In this document: piece after piece, positions 1 through 8,923 of the stretch
Position numbering within the stretch: the stretch's first letter is position 1
Layout: every line of letters begins with the position of its first letter
NCBI RefSeq assembly: GCF_027359395.1
Contig: NZ_CP114778.1
Coordinates: 186,001-250,000 of the forward strand
Source of the DNA: Prochlorococcus marinus str. MIT 1013
Lineage (GTDB): Bacteria; Cyanobacteriota; Cyanobacteriia; PCC-6307; Cyanobiaceae
Direction: 5' to 3'
Length of the DNA stretch: 64,000 nt
The notes under the pieces: generated by a model
What the model was told of the DNA's origin: nothing
Seen by the model: only the letters and a program-made list of their open reading frames with translations
The model's database searches: none
Program-made: the position numbers and the translations under genes

Positions 1-1
1 A

Positions 2-637
2 CTTTTTGACTTATTGAATAAATTTCCTTCTTATACAGATTTTGGAAAAGAAATTATTCCTGAGGCTTTAGGTAGAGGTGACAAACTAAAAAGTTATGTT
101 TTTAATGATTATTGGGAAGATATTGGAACTATTGGTGCATTCTTTGAATCTAATTTAGCTTTAACTCAGCAACCGACCCCTCCGTTTAGTTTTTATGATG
201 AAAAGTTTCCTATTTATACGCGGCCTAGATATTTGCCACCTTCAAAAATTGTAGATACACAAATAACTGATTCAATAGTTTCCGAGGGATCAATTCTTAA
301 ATCCTGTAGCATCCACCATTGTGTATTGGGAGTGAGGAGTCGGATTGAAAGTGACGTTGTACTTAATGAAACCCTAGTTATGGGATCTGATTTTTACGAG
401 TCATATGAAGAGAGAATCGCGCTAAGAAATGGAGGAGGGATTCCCTTAGGTGTTGGTCAGGGAACAACTGTTAAAAGAGCAATTCTCGATAAGAATGCTC
501 GAATAGGTGACAATGTAACTATAGTCAATAAAGACAATGTTGAGGAAGCTGATCGAGCAGATCAAGGTTTTTATATTCGTAATGGAATAGTCGTCATCGT
601 CAAAAATGCCACAATTCCTGATGGAACAATTATTTGA
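2..637 (+). CDS. glgC: Glucose-1-phosphate adenylyltransferase, C-terminal part (5' end outside window)
   Basis: ADP-glucose pyrophosphorylase makes ADP-glucose from glucose-1-phosphate and ATP, the committed step of glycogen synthesis in the cytosol. The open frame runs in from the left edge, so only the last 211 residues are visible, about half of the usual ~430. What is seen is the end of the nucleotidyl-transferase domain ([18 protein letters not shown] near the start) and the left-handed beta-helix domain with [11 protein letters not shown] and several hexapeptide-like turns ([21 protein letters not shown]). The first TTG at 14 is internal and not a start. It is followed 161 bp later by gnd in the same direction. 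Confidence 0.95.
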   Translation, partial: LFDLLNKFPSYTDFGKEIIPEALGRGDKLKSYVFNDYWEDIGTIGAFFESNLALTQQPTPPFSFYDEKFPIYTRPRYLPPSKIVDTQITDSIVSEGSILKSCSIHHCVLGVRSRIESDVVLNETLVMGSDFYESYEERIALRNGGGIPLGVGQGTTVKRAILDKNARIGDNVTIVNKDNVEEADRADQGFYIRNGIVVIVKNATIPDGTII

Positions 638-798
638 ATTTAATTTAATTTTCTAGAAATTTAATAAGCCTAGTTTTTTCGAGATTTTTATTATCAAATA
701 TTTATTAAAGAATCCTTCATCCCTGACATTGAGCTCTTTAATGCAGCGAAATGATTCCACAGTCGTCACACTAGCTCAAGTAGAAACTTATTAACTTA

Positions 799-2217
799 AT
801 GACCAAGGCACATTTTGGATTAGTCGGTCTTGGAGTAATGGGAGAGAACCTAGTTCTTAATGCAGAGCGTAATGGTTTTTCTAGTGTGGTCTATAACCGT
901 ACTTATCAAAAAACTGAAGATTTTCTTTTAGGTAGGGGGTTAAATAAATCAATTCAAGGAGCGAAGGATCTTCAAGAATTTGTTTCAAAGCTGGAACGTC
1001 CAAGAAGAGTACTAATGATGGTTAAGGCTGGAGCAGCTACTGATGCTGTTATTAATCAGATTTCACCTTTCCTCGAGGAAGGTGACTTGCTCATCGATGG
1101 TGGAAATGCCCAATTTATGGATACAGAAAGAAGAGTAAAAGAACTTGAGAGCAATAGTTTTGGATACATCGGGATGGGTGTATCAGGTGGGGCGAAGGGT
1201 GCATTGGAAGGACCTAGCATGATGCCTGGTGGCACAAAGACCTCTTACGACGCCATAGAGAGTTTGTTGAATAAAATGGCAGCGCAGGTTGAAGATGGAC
1301 CTTGTGTGACTTATATCGGCCCAGGGGGGTCAGGACATTTTGTTAAGACCGTTCATAATGGAATTGAATATGGCATTGAGCAAATTTTGGCTGAGGCCTA
1401 TGACTTGATGAGGAGAGTTTGTGGAATGAGTGGGGATGAGATGGCTTCTGTTATGGGCTATTGGAATAAAACTGAAGAACTTTCCTCCTATCTTGTTGAA
1501 ATTACTGAGGCATGTTTACGAGTTAAGGATCCTGATGATAGTTCCGATCTTGTCGAAAAGATAATGGATAAGGCGGGTCAAAAAGGTACTGGCTTGTGGA
1601 CAGTTGTCAGCGCACTTGAACTTGGAGCTTCTGTCCCAACTATCTATGCATCTTTGAATGGAAGGGTTATGAGTTCGATGAAAGACCAAAGAAATTATGC
1701 AGAAACAATTTTGAACGGTAATAAGCCTTCGTTTGTTGATTTTGGAAAAGCTTCTGATGGAATGCCCTTGCTTATGGATGCAGTTGTATTGGCTACAATA
1801 GCTAGCTATGCCCAAGGTATGGATATTTTGCGACTTGCTTCTGATGAATATAATTACGATCTTGACATGCCCTCCATAGCTCAGATATGGAAAGGTGGTT
1901 GTATAATAAGGTCTACTCTTTTGAGTCGTATACAGGATGCATTTAAGAAAGATCCGAAGTTAAGCAATCTTATTCTAGATACTTGGTTTACTGAACAGGT
2001 GAATAATCGTCTTTCTGGTCTGACTCAGGTTGTTTCTGCGGCTGCTAATGCTGGAATTCCAGTTCCGTGTTTAAGTAGCACTCTTGATTATTTAAATAGC
2101 CTTAGAACCTCTAGACTTCCCCAAAACTTGGTTCAGGCAATGAGAGATTGTTTTGGTTCTCATACTTATGAGCGCGTAGACAAAGCTGGATCATTTCACA
2201 CTGAATGGATTGATTGA
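799..2217 (+). CDS. gnd: 6-phosphogluconate dehydrogenase (decarboxylating)
   Basis: Oxidises 6-phosphogluconate to ribulose-5-phosphate with NADP, the last oxidative step of the pentose phosphate pathway, used by cyanobacteria at night. The 472-residue length is typical. The Rossmann motif GLGVMGENL is at residues 10-18, the family signature GVSGGAKGALEGPSMMPGG follows at about 127-145, and the catalytic KTVHNGIEYG stretch lies near 183. The ATG start directly precedes the Rossmann fold. The downstream pgl starts 5 bp after the stop, so the two are very probably co-transcribed. Confidence 0.97.
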   Translation: MTKAHFGLVGLGVMGENLVLNAERNGFSSVVYNRTYQKTEDFLLGRGLNKSIQGAKDLQEFVSKLERPRRVLMMVKAGAATDAVINQISPFLEEGDLLIDGGNAQFMDTERRVKELESNSFGYIGMGVSGGAKGALEGPSMMPGGTKTSYDAIESLLNKMAAQVEDGPCVTYIGPGGSGHFVKTVHNGIEYGIEQILAEAYDLMRRVCGMSGDEMASVMGYWNKTEELSSYLVEITEACLRVKDPDDSSDLVEKIMDKAGQKGTGLWTVVSALELGASVPTIYASLNGRVMSSMKDQRNYAETILNGNKPSFVDFGKASDGMPLLMDAVVLATIASYAQGMDILRLASDEYNYDLDMPSIAQIWKGGCIIRSTLLSRIQDAFKKDPKLSNLILDTWFTEQVNNRLSGLTQVVSAAANAGIPVPCLSSTLDYLNSLRTSRLPQNLVQAMRDCFGSHTYERVDKAGSFHTEWID

Positions 2218-2222
2218 TACTA

Positions 2223-2939
2223 ATGACTAAATATCAAATTCAAGTTTCAGAAGACAAAAACTCTCTCGCTCAAGCTGCCTCTGATTTGATTGCTCAGATT
2301 GTTGAGTCAACTTTAAAAATTAAAAATAAAGCAAAAATTGCCCTTTGCGGTGGTTCGACTCCTAAGGCTGCTTATTCTTTATTGGGAAAAAAAAATATTG
2401 ATTGGATGAACGTCGATTTGTTCCTTGGAGATGAAAGATGGGTTGAAAATGAATCTCAAGATAGTAATTGCTTTCTATTGAATAATTCATTATTTAAAGA
2501 AGGCAACCCTTCTCTAGAGGCATCATTTTTTAGTGTTTCAACCGTTCAATTAGCATCGCCAGAGGATAGTGCTAAAGATTATGAAAAAATTTTGAAAGAT
2601 AATATGGATGGGGATCCACCAAAATTTGATTTTATTTTATTGGGCTTGGGAGATGATGGGCATACAGCATCCCTCTTTCCTGGTTCGGATGCATTATTTG
2701 AAAGAGATAGCCTAATAACTGTTGGAGAAGGTAAAGGTCATAAAAGAATTACCTTTACCAGTAAATTACTTAGTTCAGCAGACAATGTGGTCTTCCTAAT
2801 CAGTGGATCTTCTAAACAAATGGCTCTTAAACGTCTACTTGATCAATCAGAATCATGGGAGCGAACACCCGCAAAATTAGTTTCACCAAATTCTGAAATT
2901 ATTGTCTTAGCTGATAAAGATGCTTACCCATCTACCTAG
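2223..2939 (+). CDS. pgl: 6-phosphogluconolactonase
   Basis: Hydrolyses 6-phosphogluconolactone to 6-phosphogluconate, the step just before gnd. The DevB/Pgl motifs are visible: LCGGSTPKAAY (phosphate-binding loop), FLGDERWV, and LGLGDDGHTASLFPGS with the catalytic Asp and His. I prefer the ATG at 2223 (238 residues) over the in-frame TTG at 2214, because the TTG lies inside the end of gnd and would add only three residues. The five-base gap to gnd indicates one operon. Confidence 0.94.
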   Translation: MTKYQIQVSEDKNSLAQAASDLIAQIVESTLKIKNKAKIALCGGSTPKAAYSLLGKKNIDWMNVDLFLGDERWVENESQDSNCFLLNNSLFKEGNPSLEASFFSVSTVQLASPEDSAKDYEKILKDNMDGDPPKFDFILLGLGDDGHTASLFPGSDALFERDSLITVGEGKGHKRITFTSKLLSSADNVVFLISGSSKQMALKRLLDQSESWERTPAKLVSPNSEIIVLADKDAYPST

Positions 2940-2973
2940 TTAGATTATTGTATAAGTAGAGCATACTTCTTAA

Positions 2974-3549
2974 TTGATTCCTGATTCACCACCGACTGAA
3001 ATTTCAATAACTCCTCTCATACAGGGTTCAGAATTTTCAGATTGGAAATCTCTGAATGACACAATTATGGGCGGATCAAGTCTTGCAAAGTGTCGTTCTT
3101 CAGAGAAAGGCTTATTTCTTGAGGGTAACTTGGTAGAAGAAGGCGGTGGCTTTGTTAGTTGCCGCTCTCCAATTTTTGATAAGCCTTTTAATCTTTCCAA
3201 ATATTCCGGATTAATTCTTGACGTTGAAGGAGAAGGGAGAACATTGAAATTTGCGATTGCTTGTGAAAAGAAACCTTTATCACTATCAAATCTTCTAAAA
3301 GGGGATATTCGTTGGGTTGCTTCAATACCCACAATGAAAAATGGAGTTAGTAGAATAAAAATACCTTTCAAAGATTTGGAACCGGCTCGTCGAGCAAAGC
3401 CTGTTCGACTACCTTTAAGTTTTGATCCCACATGTATCAATAGATTTCAAGTACTCCATTCAAAATTTGGTCAGCCAGGCAAAATGAACTCAGGATTTTT
3501 TGCTGGTCCTATCAATGTCTTAATTAAGTCAATTAGTGCATACTCCTGA
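2974..3549 (+). CDS. CIA30-family protein
   Basis: This 191-residue protein resembles the complex I intermediate-associated protein 30 (CIA30) family, a beta-sandwich resembling a carbohydrate-binding fold. Visible family features are SDWKSLNDTIMGGSS near residues 22-36, a central GLILDVEGEGRTLKFAI strand pair and a C-terminal glycine-rich FGQPGKMNSGFFAGPI segment. In cyanobacteria CIA30-like proteins are of unclear role; a part in assembly of an NDH-type complex is only suggested by the family name. No signal peptide is seen. The start is a TTG at 2974, 34 bp after pgl, and the 3' end overlaps the next gene by 14 bp. Confidence 0.8.
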   Translation: MIPDSPPTEISITPLIQGSEFSDWKSLNDTIMGGSSLAKCRSSEKGLFLEGNLVEEGGGFVSCRSPIFDKPFNLSKYSGLILDVEGEGRTLKFAIACEKKPLSLSNLLKGDIRWVASIPTMKNGVSRIKIPFKDLEPARRAKPVRLPLSFDPTCINRFQVLHSKFGQPGKMNSGFFAGPINVLIKSISAYS

Positions 3550-3931
3550 TTCGAAAGATAGCTTGATAGCTGAAGTTGCTAAAGCAGCTGACCTTTGTAT
3601 GAAGCCATATGTTCATTCTGTTTTTTTAGAAAATCAATTAGATGATGATAATGATCTTGATGACTTGATTTTTAAAATTCAATCTAGAAATATAGACGGC
3701 GAAAGAGAAGAATTTATGGATATTGAACTTGAAGTGTATAAAAGTGGGAATGATGTAAATATGACTATATCTTGGAAATCATTAATTGATAGGCCGATAT
3801 TATGGCAAGGGAAGCATGCTGTTTGGATGGATAGCTCTTCTGGTGTTCAATGCGAAACGCCTTCATATGGAAAACTTTTTGAGTCCCTTGCAAGAAGACT
3901 CAGGACAGTTTTTAAGGCTTCGTTAAACTGA
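3536..3931 (+). CDS. Conserved cyanobacterial hypothetical protein
   Basis: A 131-residue soluble, acidic protein with no motif I recognise. The N-terminal third is mostly helical and rich in Asp and Glu (a DDDNDLDDL stretch), and the C-terminal half contains Trp-rich strands (WKSLIDRPILWQGKHAVWMD). The GTG start lies inside the end of the CIA30-like gene (14-bp overlap), which suggests translational coupling. Its stop is one base from the end of the convergent ilvD, leaving no room for a separate terminator. Function unknown. Confidence 0.75.
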   Translation: MHTPDSKDSLIAEVAKAADLCMKPYVHSVFLENQLDDDNDLDDLIFKIQSRNIDGEREEFMDIELEVYKSGNDVNMTISWKSLIDRPILWQGKHAVWMDSSSGVQCETPSYGKLFESLARRLRTVFKASLN

Positions 3932-3932
3932 A

Positions 3933-5603
3933 CTATATTTGATCGGTTGTAGCTCCTTGGCTTGATGAACTTACTAGTCTGGAATACTTTCCAAGAATGC
4001 CTGTCTTATATCTAGGCTTTGGCTTCTTCCAATTCTCTCTCCTTCTAGCTAGTTCTCGGTCTTCAACATTTAACTGAATTAACAATTTATTAGCGTCAAC
4101 AGTAATACTGTCTCCTTCCTCTACCAACCCAATTGTTCCTCCAACGGCTGCTTCTGGAGCAACATGGCCGACCACTAATCCATATGATCCCCCACTAAAT
4201 CGGCCGTCTGTAATTAGTGCAACTTTCTCTCCTAATCCTTGACCTACAATTGCTGAGGTTGGAGAGAGCATTTCTCTCATTCCTGGTCCTCCTACAGGGC
4301 CTTCATATCTAACGACTACTACATCTCCAGCTTTGACTCTATTGTCTAGAATTGCAGCTAAGCATTCTTCTTCACTCTCAAAAACCCTTGCAGGCCCTGT
4401 TAAAATAGGAGTTTTGACCCCACTGATTTTTGCGACACTTCCTTCACTAGCTAAATTTCCTTTGAGAATAGCTAGATGTCCTTTCTTGTAAATAGGATTT
4501 GATATTTCTCTGATAACATCTTGATTTTCTTTGGGCTTTGAGGGGATATCTCTAAGAACTTCTTTAATTGTTTTACCTTCAATAGTTTTGCATTCTCCAT
4601 GAAGCATTCCTGCATCGAGGAGTAATTTCATTACTTGAGGAATCCCCCCAGCTTGATGTAAGTCTACAGTTACGTATTTACCGCTTGGCTTGAGGTCGCA
4701 AATTACTGGAACAGTTTGTCTTATACGTTCAAAGTCATCGATTGTTAAATCAACTCCTGCAGTCCTCGCTATTGCAAGTAGGTGAAGGACAGAATTTGTT
4801 GAGCCACCAACAGCCATGATGACACTGATCGCATTCTCAAAGGCTTTTTTTGTGAGTAAATCTAATGGTCTGATGTCGTTCTTAACTGCATTGACAAGCA
4901 CCTGAGCACTTTTGGCAGCGCTCTCTGCTTTCTCATCGTCTACAGCTGCCATTGTTGAACTAAATGGCAAACTAAAACCCATCGTTTCAATTGCCGCAGA
5001 CATGGTGTTTGCAGTGAACATCCCACCACAACTACCAGGACCAGGGATAGCATTTTTTTCTACTGCTATTAAACGTTTTTCGTCGATTTTCCCACTTGTT
5101 AATTGACCGACAGCTTCAAAAGAACTAACTACGGTTAGGTCGCAACCGTCTAATTTCCCAGGCTTAATTGTTCCTCCGTAAACAAAGATTGAAGGTATAT
5201 TCATTCTTGCCATTGATAACATTGCGCCGGGCATATTTTTGTCGCATCCACCTATTGCTAATACACCATCCATGCTTTGAGCATTGCAAGCTGTTTCAAT
5301 TGCGTCAGCAATAACTTCTCTTGAAACTAATGAATATTTCATCCCTTCTGTTCCCATAGAGATGCCGTCACTAACAGTTATGGTCCCGAATGTTTGAGGC
5401 ATTGCACCAGCCTCTTTTAAAGCGGCCTCTGCTCTATTAGCCAGATCCATTAATCCCATATTGCATGGGGTTATTGTGCTGTGACCATTAGCGATTCCAA
5501 TAATTGGCTTATTAAAGTCATTATCATCAAAGCCAACAGCTCTAAGCATTGCTCTGTTCGGTGACCGTTGAATACCCTGTGTTATCGCATTTGATCTAAG
5601 CAT
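3933..5603 (-). CDS. ilvD: Dihydroxy-acid dehydratase
   Basis: Dehydrates 2,3-dihydroxy-isovalerate and 2,3-dihydroxy-3-methylvalerate to the keto acids that precede valine and isoleucine. The 556-residue protein has the IlvD/Edd signatures: [16 protein letters not shown] carrying an Fe-S cysteine, [12 protein letters not shown] with a second, [14 protein letters not shown], and the C-terminal [21 protein letters not shown]. It is the only branched-chain gene here apart from leuB at 14.8 kb. It reads towards the CIA30 group, with which it converges. Confidence 0.97.
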   Translation of the reverse strand: MLRSNAITQGIQRSPNRAMLRAVGFDDNDFNKPIIGIANGHSTITPCNMGLMDLANRAEAALKEAGAMPQTFGTITVSDGISMGTEGMKYSLVSREVIADAIETACNAQSMDGVLAIGGCDKNMPGAMLSMARMNIPSIFVYGGTIKPGKLDGCDLTVVSSFEAVGQLTSGKIDEKRLIAVEKNAIPGPGSCGGMFTANTMSAAIETMGFSLPFSSTMAAVDDEKAESAAKSAQVLVNAVKNDIRPLDLLTKKAFENAISVIMAVGGSTNSVLHLLAIARTAGVDLTIDDFERIRQTVPVICDLKPSGKYVTVDLHQAGGIPQVMKLLLDAGMLHGECKTIEGKTIKEVLRDIPSKPKENQDVIREISNPIYKKGHLAILKGNLASEGSVAKISGVKTPILTGPARVFESEEECLAAILDNRVKAGDVVVVRYEGPVGGPGMREMLSPTSAIVGQGLGEKVALITDGRFSGGSYGLVVGHVAPEAAVGGTIGLVEEGDSITVDANKLLIQLNVEDRELARRRENWKKPKPRYKTGILGKYSRLVSSSSQGATTDQI

Positions 5604-5635
5604 TTGATTTCTATTTAATTGTTTAAAAATTAGAA

Positions 5636-5935
5636 TTAATTAGAAGACCCCAGGTCTTCTAATTGTTTCCGTACGTCTGCGATTGCCGAATTAAGCTGTT
5701 CAACACGTTGCTCAAGGTGCTCGTTGCTTTGATTCCCTACAGTATTTGATTCTAATTCAGTTGCCTCAGAGCCATCTTGAATCCTTGGTGCATAAAGCAT
5801 TGCCTTTTGCTTTCTGGTTTCTTGCCTTTTCTCGGCTTCAGAAAGTAACCACCAAGCTAAACCTGCAGCTCCAAGTACGGCACCACTAATTAATGATGCC
5901 AAACTTCCTGAATTTGAATCTCGGTATTGGCTCAT
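5636..5935 (-). CDS. Small membrane-anchored coiled-coil protein (conserved hypothetical)
   Basis: A 99-residue protein with one probable N-terminal membrane helix ([21 protein letters not shown], about residues 11-31), a charged linker, and a C-terminal heptad-like segment ([20 protein letters not shown]) that should form a coiled coil. I do not recognise a named family. It starts 24 bp after the end of upp on the same strand and ends 32 bp before ilvD. A perfect hairpin overlaps its last codons and stop, so transcription may end there. Confidence 0.75.
   Translation of the reverse strand: MSQYRDSNSGSLASLISGAVLGAAGLAWWLLSEAEKRQETRKQKAMLYAPRIQDGSEATELESNTVGNQSNEHLEQRVEQLNSAIADVRKQLEDLGSSN
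5638..5664 (-). terminator. Perfect 12-bp hairpin inside the 3' end of a coding region
   Basis: Arms AATTAGAAGACC (5638-5649) and GGTCTTCTAATT (5653-5664) pair perfectly around a 3-nt loop. On the minus strand it covers the last codons and stop of the 99-residue protein and is followed within about 10 nt by a short U-run. This fits an intrinsic terminator or 3'-end stabiliser between the upp group and ilvD. The U-run is separated from the stem, so termination efficiency is uncertain. Confidence 0.5.
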
Positions 5936-5959
5936 AGCTTTGAATAACTTCTTTAAATG

Positions 5960-6577
5960 CTAGTCCGATGAGGTGACTCTGGTTTTGATACGTAATGATG
6001 GATCACCAATTCCTGGTGATAGTTCACTTTCTGATATTAATTCAGGATCTATACAAGCACAATAAATATTCAAATCTTGAATATTTTCACCGATTTCTTT
6101 AAGTCCTTGATTAGCGGCTAATGCTGTAATCACTCTTATCCTTCTTGCATCAATTTTTTTATTTTTAAGATGATTTAAATCTTTTAAAAGTTGTTTACCG
6201 GTTGTTATTTGATCTATGTAAAAAATAATTCCTGCATTTTCCTCAATTTCTTTAGGTAGCCCGCCAATACACAAATTTGAATTAGGAATTAAATTTCTAG
6301 CACCCCTAAAGAGCTCAAGCCCTGCAGGCAAATAAGGAATTGCCAAAATAGGAATATTTGGATCAATAATTGAACACTCAATTTTTCCTGCTGAAGCAGT
6401 GATCTGCTCTTTTTTACTTGGGATCCAATCTCTCAGAGCTTCATAAGTTAGCCAGGTACCAAGTTGTTCTAGGCCTGTTGCATAGAGGATTTCTGGGGTA
6501 GTAGGGTTCCTTAAAATAGTTAACCAATGTGATATGAGTGGGTGCGGAGGAACTATTACTCTTAAGCTCATTGACAT
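5960..6577 (-). CDS. upp: Uracil phosphoribosyltransferase-like protein
   Basis: Family members salvage uracil with PRPP to UMP. This 205-residue protein has the UPRTase N-terminal pattern (VIVPPHPLISHWLTILRN, then EILYATGLEQLGTWLTYEAL) and the middle IPYLPAGLELFRGARNLIP. The PRPP loop is degenerate: the usual motif is replaced by IIFYIDQITTGKQLL, keeping an Asp and a Thr-Gly. The C-terminal uracil-binding end, DPELI...PGIGDPSLR, is recognisable. The substrate could therefore be altered or activity reduced. Confidence 0.85.
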   Translation of the reverse strand: MSMSLRVIVPPHPLISHWLTILRNPTTPEILYATGLEQLGTWLTYEALRDWIPSKKEQITASAGKIECSIIDPNIPILAIPYLPAGLELFRGARNLIPNSNLCIGGLPKEIEENAGIIFYIDQITTGKQLLKDLNHLKNKKIDARRIRVITALAANQGLKEIGENIQDLNIYCACIDPELISESELSPGIGDPSLRIKTRVTSSD

Positions 6578-6648
6578 GATTCATTCTTGGCCCTATTTGC
6601 CATAACGTGAATAATTAAATTACCTGTTAAAAGTCCTTTTAAGCTCCA

Positions 6649-7161
6649 ATGAACAAAAAAACTTCTTTCATCTCTGATTTTAAAGCAATTGTTTTTGCTG
6701 TATTACTTATTTTTGTTTTGATCTTTCCTGCTCAAAGTGTTTTCGCTAGAACGCCTGCTGAGATTCGCAATCAAGAAGAACTAAATATTTCCCAGGATAT
6801 GTCTAGCCAGGATTTAAGTGGAAATGATTTCGTAAAACTAGATCTGAAGGGCATAAATTTCAGTGAATCAAACCTGACAGGAGCAGTGTTTAATAATAGT
6901 AAATTGAATGGAGCAGATTTGCATGGTGCGCAGCTGAATGACGCTTTGGCATATGCAACTGATTTCGAAGGAGCTGATTTAAGGGATGTCGACTTCAATG
7001 GTGCATTATTGATGGAAAGTACCTTCACAGACGCTCTTATTGAAGGAGCTGACTTTACAGATGCGGTAATAAGTCGAATACAACAAAAAGAACTATGTTC
7101 TATGGCTTCTGGAATAAATTCAAAGACCGAGGAGGATACAAGCTATAGTCTTGGTTGCTGA
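6649..7161 (+). CDS. Secreted or lumenal pentapeptide-repeat protein
   Basis: A 170-residue protein with an N-terminal signal sequence (hydrophobic residues about 13-31, then VFARTPAE, a good signal-peptidase site) followed by pentapeptide repeats of the A(D/N)Lxx type from about residue 55 to 140, for example LTGAVFNNSKLNGADLHGAQL. Such repeats fold into a right-handed quadrilateral beta-helix. Cyanobacterial relatives are often thylakoid-lumen proteins, and that is the likely site here. Two cysteines lie after the repeats, one of them the C-terminal residue. The CobW-type gene starts 14 bp downstream, suggesting an operon. Confidence 0.88.
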   Translation: MNKKTSFISDFKAIVFAVLLIFVLIFPAQSVFARTPAEIRNQEELNISQDMSSQDLSGNDFVKLDLKGINFSESNLTGAVFNNSKLNGADLHGAQLNDALAYATDFEGADLRDVDFNGALLMESTFTDALIEGADFTDAVISRIQQKELCSMASGINSKTEEDTSYSLGC

Positions 7162-7175
7162 CTTGTTGAACAAAG

Positions 7176-8237
7176 ATGAGTGATAGTCGTCTACCAGTTA
7201 CTGTGGTTACTGGGTTTTTGGGTTCTGGCAAAACAACACTCTTGAGACATCTTTTAAGTGAAGCTCATCAACGTCTAGCTGTAGTCGTTAATGAATTTGG
7301 AACAGTAGGCTTAGATGGAGACCTTCTTAAAACCTGTGGCTTTTGCCCTGATGATGAAGTAGATGAAAGAATAGTTGAATTGAATAATGGCTGTTTATGT
7401 TGCACTGTTCAAGAGGACTTCTTACCTGCAATGGAAGCCTTGCTCTTTAGATCAAATCAGCTTGATGGAATCATTATTGAAACCAGTGGTCTTGCTTTGC
7501 CAAAGCCTTTACTGCAAGCTCTCAATTGGCCTGCAATAAGAAGTAAGGTTTTCATTAATGGTGTCGTAACTTTGGTTGATGGATATGCTCTCTCAAACGG
7601 AAGTCCAGTGGGTGATTTAAAAAGTATTAATGAACAAATAATAAATGATAATAGTATTGATCATTTAACTCCAATAAATGATCTTTTTAGAGATCAATTG
7701 ATTTCTGCTGATCTCGTTTTGATTAGTAGGTCTGATTTGCTTTCTGCAAAAAGTTTTTCATTGGCTAGGGATGAGGTGAAAAAACAAGGGAATTCCATTA
7801 CTAATATTCTGCCAATATCTAATGGAAAAATTGAACCTTCAGTAATTCTCGGCCTTTGCAAAGAACAAAACAATATTTCTCGATCAGATCAAAATGACCA
7901 TGACCATGACCATGACCATGACCATGACCATGACCATGACCATGACCATGTTGATGTAATAAGTGAGCATTTAAGATTTGAATTCCCAATTGATAAAGAT
8001 TTATTGAAAGAAATACTTTTAAAACTTGTTCCGGAATATAAAATTCTTCGTATAAAAGGGAGATGCTGGATAGAGGGTAAGGCTTTGCCTCTTCAGATCC
8101 AAATGGTTGGATCTAGATTTAATTCATGGTTTGAGAGCGCGAATGATGATTCTTGGAAACCTTCTAAGGCTGGGATTGATTTAGTATCTTTGAGTCTGAA
8201 AGGCGGAGTTGAAAAAGCTTTTGAATCTTCCTTTTAA
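7176..8237 (+). CDS. CobW/COG0523 family GTPase metallochaperone with His-Asp repeat
   Basis: A G3E-family P-loop GTPase (353 residues). Walker A GFLGSGKTTLL is at residues 13-23, the metal-binding CxCC motif (NNGCLCCTV) near 73-81, a switch-like IIIETSGLALP follows, and a CobW C-terminal domain (about 265-350) ends the protein. Between the two domains lies a run of nine Asp-His pairs that could chelate Zn, Co or Ni. COG0523 proteins are metal chaperones or insertases, several of them for zinc; the metal and client here are unknown. It lies 14 bp after a pentapeptide protein. Confidence 0.92.
   Translation: MSDSRLPVTVVTGFLGSGKTTLLRHLLSEAHQRLAVVVNEFGTVGLDGDLLKTCGFCPDDEVDERIVELNNGCLCCTVQEDFLPAMEALLFRSNQLDGIIIETSGLALPKPLLQALNWPAIRSKVFINGVVTLVDGYALSNGSPVGDLKSINEQIINDNSIDHLTPINDLFRDQLISADLVLISRSDLLSAKSFSLARDEVKKQGNSITNILPISNGKIEPSVILGLCKEQNNISRSDQNDHDHDHDHDHDHDHDHDHVDVISEHLRFEFPIDKDLLKEILLKLVPEYKILRIKGRCWIEGKALPLQIQMVGSRFNSWFESANDDSWKPSKAGIDLVSLSLKGGVEKAFESSF
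7896..7949 (+). repeat. Nine perfect copies of a GACCAT hexamer inside the CobW gene
   Basis: Nine uninterrupted 6-bp units encode (Asp-His)9 in the linker of the COG0523 protein. The units are identical at the DNA level, including synonymous positions, so the tract should be prone to in-frame expansion and contraction. Confidence 0.95.
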
Positions 8238-8368
8238 TTAATCGGTTCAAATTATTATATTTATATTAAAAATAGGTTGTATTTTTATTTTTATCCGCGA
8301 TTCTTTGTGTGTTAGGAGATAATTCTCTTATACCAATTTTCTAATAGTTTCTAACCGGACTTTTTGTT

Positions 8369-8539
8369 GTGAGTCAAGCAGTTTCCACTACCGAGAAAAA
8401 TGAAGTTCAGAGTGTTGCCAATGCTTTGAACCTGAAGACCTGCAATAAATGTGGCGGTAATGGTTATATGAAATCTAGCCCAAATTGTTATCACACTTGT
8501 CTGACATGCCTAGGTAAAGGATTAATAAGTGAACAATAA
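8369..8539 (+). CDS. Small DnaJ-type cysteine-rich zinc-binding protein
   Basis: A 56-residue ORF with a GTG start. After a 24-residue polar N-terminus it has CNKCGGNGYM and later CLTCLGKGL, two CxxCxGxG modules like one half of the DnaJ cysteine-rich domain, with two further Cys/His positions between them. Four cysteines in two CxxC pairs should bind one zinc. Relatives in plastids (BSD2, PSA2) assist assembly of Rubisco or photosystem I, but which client this one serves cannot be read from sequence. It stands alone between cobW and purS, 131 bp and 107 bp away. Confidence 0.75.
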   Translation: MSQAVSTTEKNEVQSVANALNLKTCNKCGGNGYMKSSPNCYHTCLTCLGKGLISEQ

Positions 8540-8646
8540 GAAAGTATCAATTAGAAATTTATCAAATATTATCTACAATAACTTTGTAACCTTCTTTCTT
8601 GGATTAACTAAGGGAAGGGAGTAGGAAATTCCATTGATTTTTAAAA

Positions 8647-8919
8647 GTGTCTTTATTTAAAGCAAGAGTTTTTGTTCATTTAAGACCTTCTGTTTTGGAT
8701 CCGGCGGGAGAGGCTACTAGGTCAGCTACTAAGAGATTAGGAATAGATGGAGTTACTCAACTAAGAATTGGTAAATCTATTGAACTTGAGATCGAAGCGG
8801 CAAATAAGGATGAAGCCCGATCGAAGATTGAGTTAATGAGTGATCGATTGCTCGCAAACCCTGTTATTGAGGACTGGTCTTTGGAATTTAAGGACGAACA
8901 GAAAACTCCCATAAACTAA
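8647..8919 (+). CDS. purS: Phosphoribosylformylglycinamidine synthase, PurS subunit
   Basis: PurS is the small bridging subunit of the three-part FGAM synthase (PurS-PurQ-PurL) in purine synthesis. The 90-residue product has the typical N-terminal strand FKARVFVHLRPSVLDPAGEAT and the central helix-strand LGIDGVTQLRIGKSIEL; residues 70-84 (LLANPVIEDWSLEF) end the fold. The start is GTG. purQ begins 4 bp after the stop, so the two are coupled; purL is not in the window. Confidence 0.95.
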   Translation: MSLFKARVFVHLRPSVLDPAGEATRSATKRLGIDGVTQLRIGKSIELEIEAANKDEARSKIELMSDRLLANPVIEDWSLEFKDEQKTPIN

Positions 8920-8923
8920 ATAA

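Noticed and set aside
741-794. 17-codon ORF just upstream of gnd
   Set aside because: Could be a leader peptide, but there is no repeat of pathway-related codons and no terminator/antiterminator pair, so chance is as likely.
2970-3440. 156-codon open frame antisense to the CIA30-like gene
   Set aside because: It mirrors a well-supported family gene, has no recognisable domain and its composition (Arg/Ser/Phe-rich) is that of an antisense frame.
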